Shown here: positions 63,558-63,844 of the stretch, in pieces
Position numbering within the stretch: position 1 is the first letter of the stretch
How the letters are laid out: the number at the start of each line of letters is the position of its first letter
Assembly: GCF_003833015.1 (NCBI RefSeq)
Contig: NZ_RJLQ01000025.1
Coordinates: 1 to 63,844 of the forward strand
Direction: 5' to 3'
Length of the DNA: 63,844 nucleotides
Origin: Clostridium sp. E02
GTDB taxonomy: Bacteria > Bacillota > Clostridia > Lachnospirales > Lachnospiraceae
Program-made: the position numbers and the translations under genes
The notes under the pieces: generated by a model
Databases searched by the model: none
Told to the model about the DNA's origin: nothing
The model's input: the letters and a program-made list of their open reading frames with translations, nothing else

Positions 63558-63844
63558 GTGGGAGAAATTAATGATAAAGATGCTTCAAAACTTGTTAGCT
63601 TTATATACGGAGCTACTATTAATGAAAATATGAACAAGCTAAAAAAATCAAACCATAATAAGATGAGTGATTTAGTAAAGGTAATAGAAATAAGTGTAAC
63701 AGATCTCCCTCCAAATCAAAAACTCGGCGGTGAAATGACCAAAGAAGAATTCCTGGACGTCATTGACCAGGTCAAAGATTCCGATACATTAATGCGAATG
63801 GAAATCAAAGATTTTACGAATAATGACAAAACCGATTTCCGAGC
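63558..63844 (+). CDS. Partial lipase-type protein, putative effector (cut by window end)
   Basis: GTG at 63558 after GTGGAGGG begins VGEINDKDASKLVSFIYGAT, aligning with the start of the 62163 product, and the frame stays open for 95 codons to the end of the window. A shared DNA stretch, AAACTCGGCGGTGAAATGA through AAAACCGATTTC, joins both genes. This copy has an extra segment (VIDQVKDSDTLMRM) missing from the short copy. It may be the intact effector of which 62163 is the remnant. Confidence 0.6.
   Translation, partial: MGEINDKDASKLVSFIYGATINENMNKLKKSNHNKMSDLVKVIEISVTDLPPNQKLGGEMTKEEFLDVIDQVKDSDTLMRMEIKDFTNNDKTDFR

Noticed and set aside
45482-63844. A prophage as explanation for the tail-like genes
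   Set aside because: No capsid, portal, terminase, tape-measure, integrase or lysis genes; FHA, PP2C, VWA and Hsp70-fold genes are not phage-like. Sequence past the window could still change this.
1-63844. tRNA and rRNA genes
   Set aside because: No cloverleaf or rRNA-like segments were noticed on either strand by reading; a computed search was not possible.

Overview
The window looks like the chromosome of a low-to-moderate GC Gram-positive anaerobe of the class Clostridia, most likely a Lachnospiraceae-type gut bacterium. The evidence is the rpmG-secE-nusG-rplK-rplA and rplJ-rplL gene order, strong AGGAGG ribosome-binding sites, sigma-A-type promoters, choline-binding-type (CW) wall repeats, a huge SpaA/Cna_B-type surface protein with an IPKTG sorting signal, and a holin-like type I toxin. 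This placement is inferred from gene content; no 16S gene is present.

Region 1 (1-5552) is envelope sugar metabolism: a UDP-GlcNAc 2-epimerase, then a MerR regulator fused to a methyltransferase, then rmlA-rmlB-rmlD for dTDP-rhamnose without rmlC. The MerR gene and rmlA have nearly matching 19-bp-spacer promoters, so the regulator probably controls both. Region 2 (5610-9322) is core translation and transcription: rpmG-secE-nusG-rplK-rplA, then rplJ-rplL behind an L10-type attenuator leader. A copy of an L1-binding-like RNA motif lies in front of both rplK and rplA. rpoB does not follow rplL. Region 3 (9414-13294) holds a cold-shock gene with a structured leader, a cytidylate-kinase-like gene, a polysaccharide deacetylase, and a GntR/YtrA-type operon whose membrane protein is split by a frameshift at an A7 run.

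Region 4 (13757-29497) is a surface-protein island. Three large secreted proteins with CW repeats, two small membrane proteins and an SSB appear to be one transcription unit. They are followed by an IS200-like transposase lacking the second histidine of its HUH motif, a Fic protein, a 33-residue type I toxin and a small secreted protein. Region 5 (29522-45185) is a 14.6-kb gene for a 4869-residue wall-anchored multi-domain protein, overlapped by a gene for a membrane-anchored extracellular protein.

Region 6 (45482-63844, running off the end) is the most interesting part. It is a single-strand cluster that looks like a contractile-injection/type VI-like apparatus in a Gram-positive: a divergent sheath-like protein, two Hcp/TssD-like tube proteins, a VgrG-like spike and a DUF1795-like putative effector chaperone. 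These sit with an unusual set of control proteins: an extracellular VWA sensor with a cytoplasmic tail, a J-domain protein, an Hsp70/actin-fold ATPase with a SAP-like N-terminus, two FHA proteins and two PP2C-like proteins. It ends in a repeating pair of genes, a membrane protein (possible immunity) and a serine-lipase-type protein (possible effector), with one lipase copy truncated and another cut by the window edge. No baseplate wedge, ClpV-type ATPase, PAAR tip or sortase gene is seen here.
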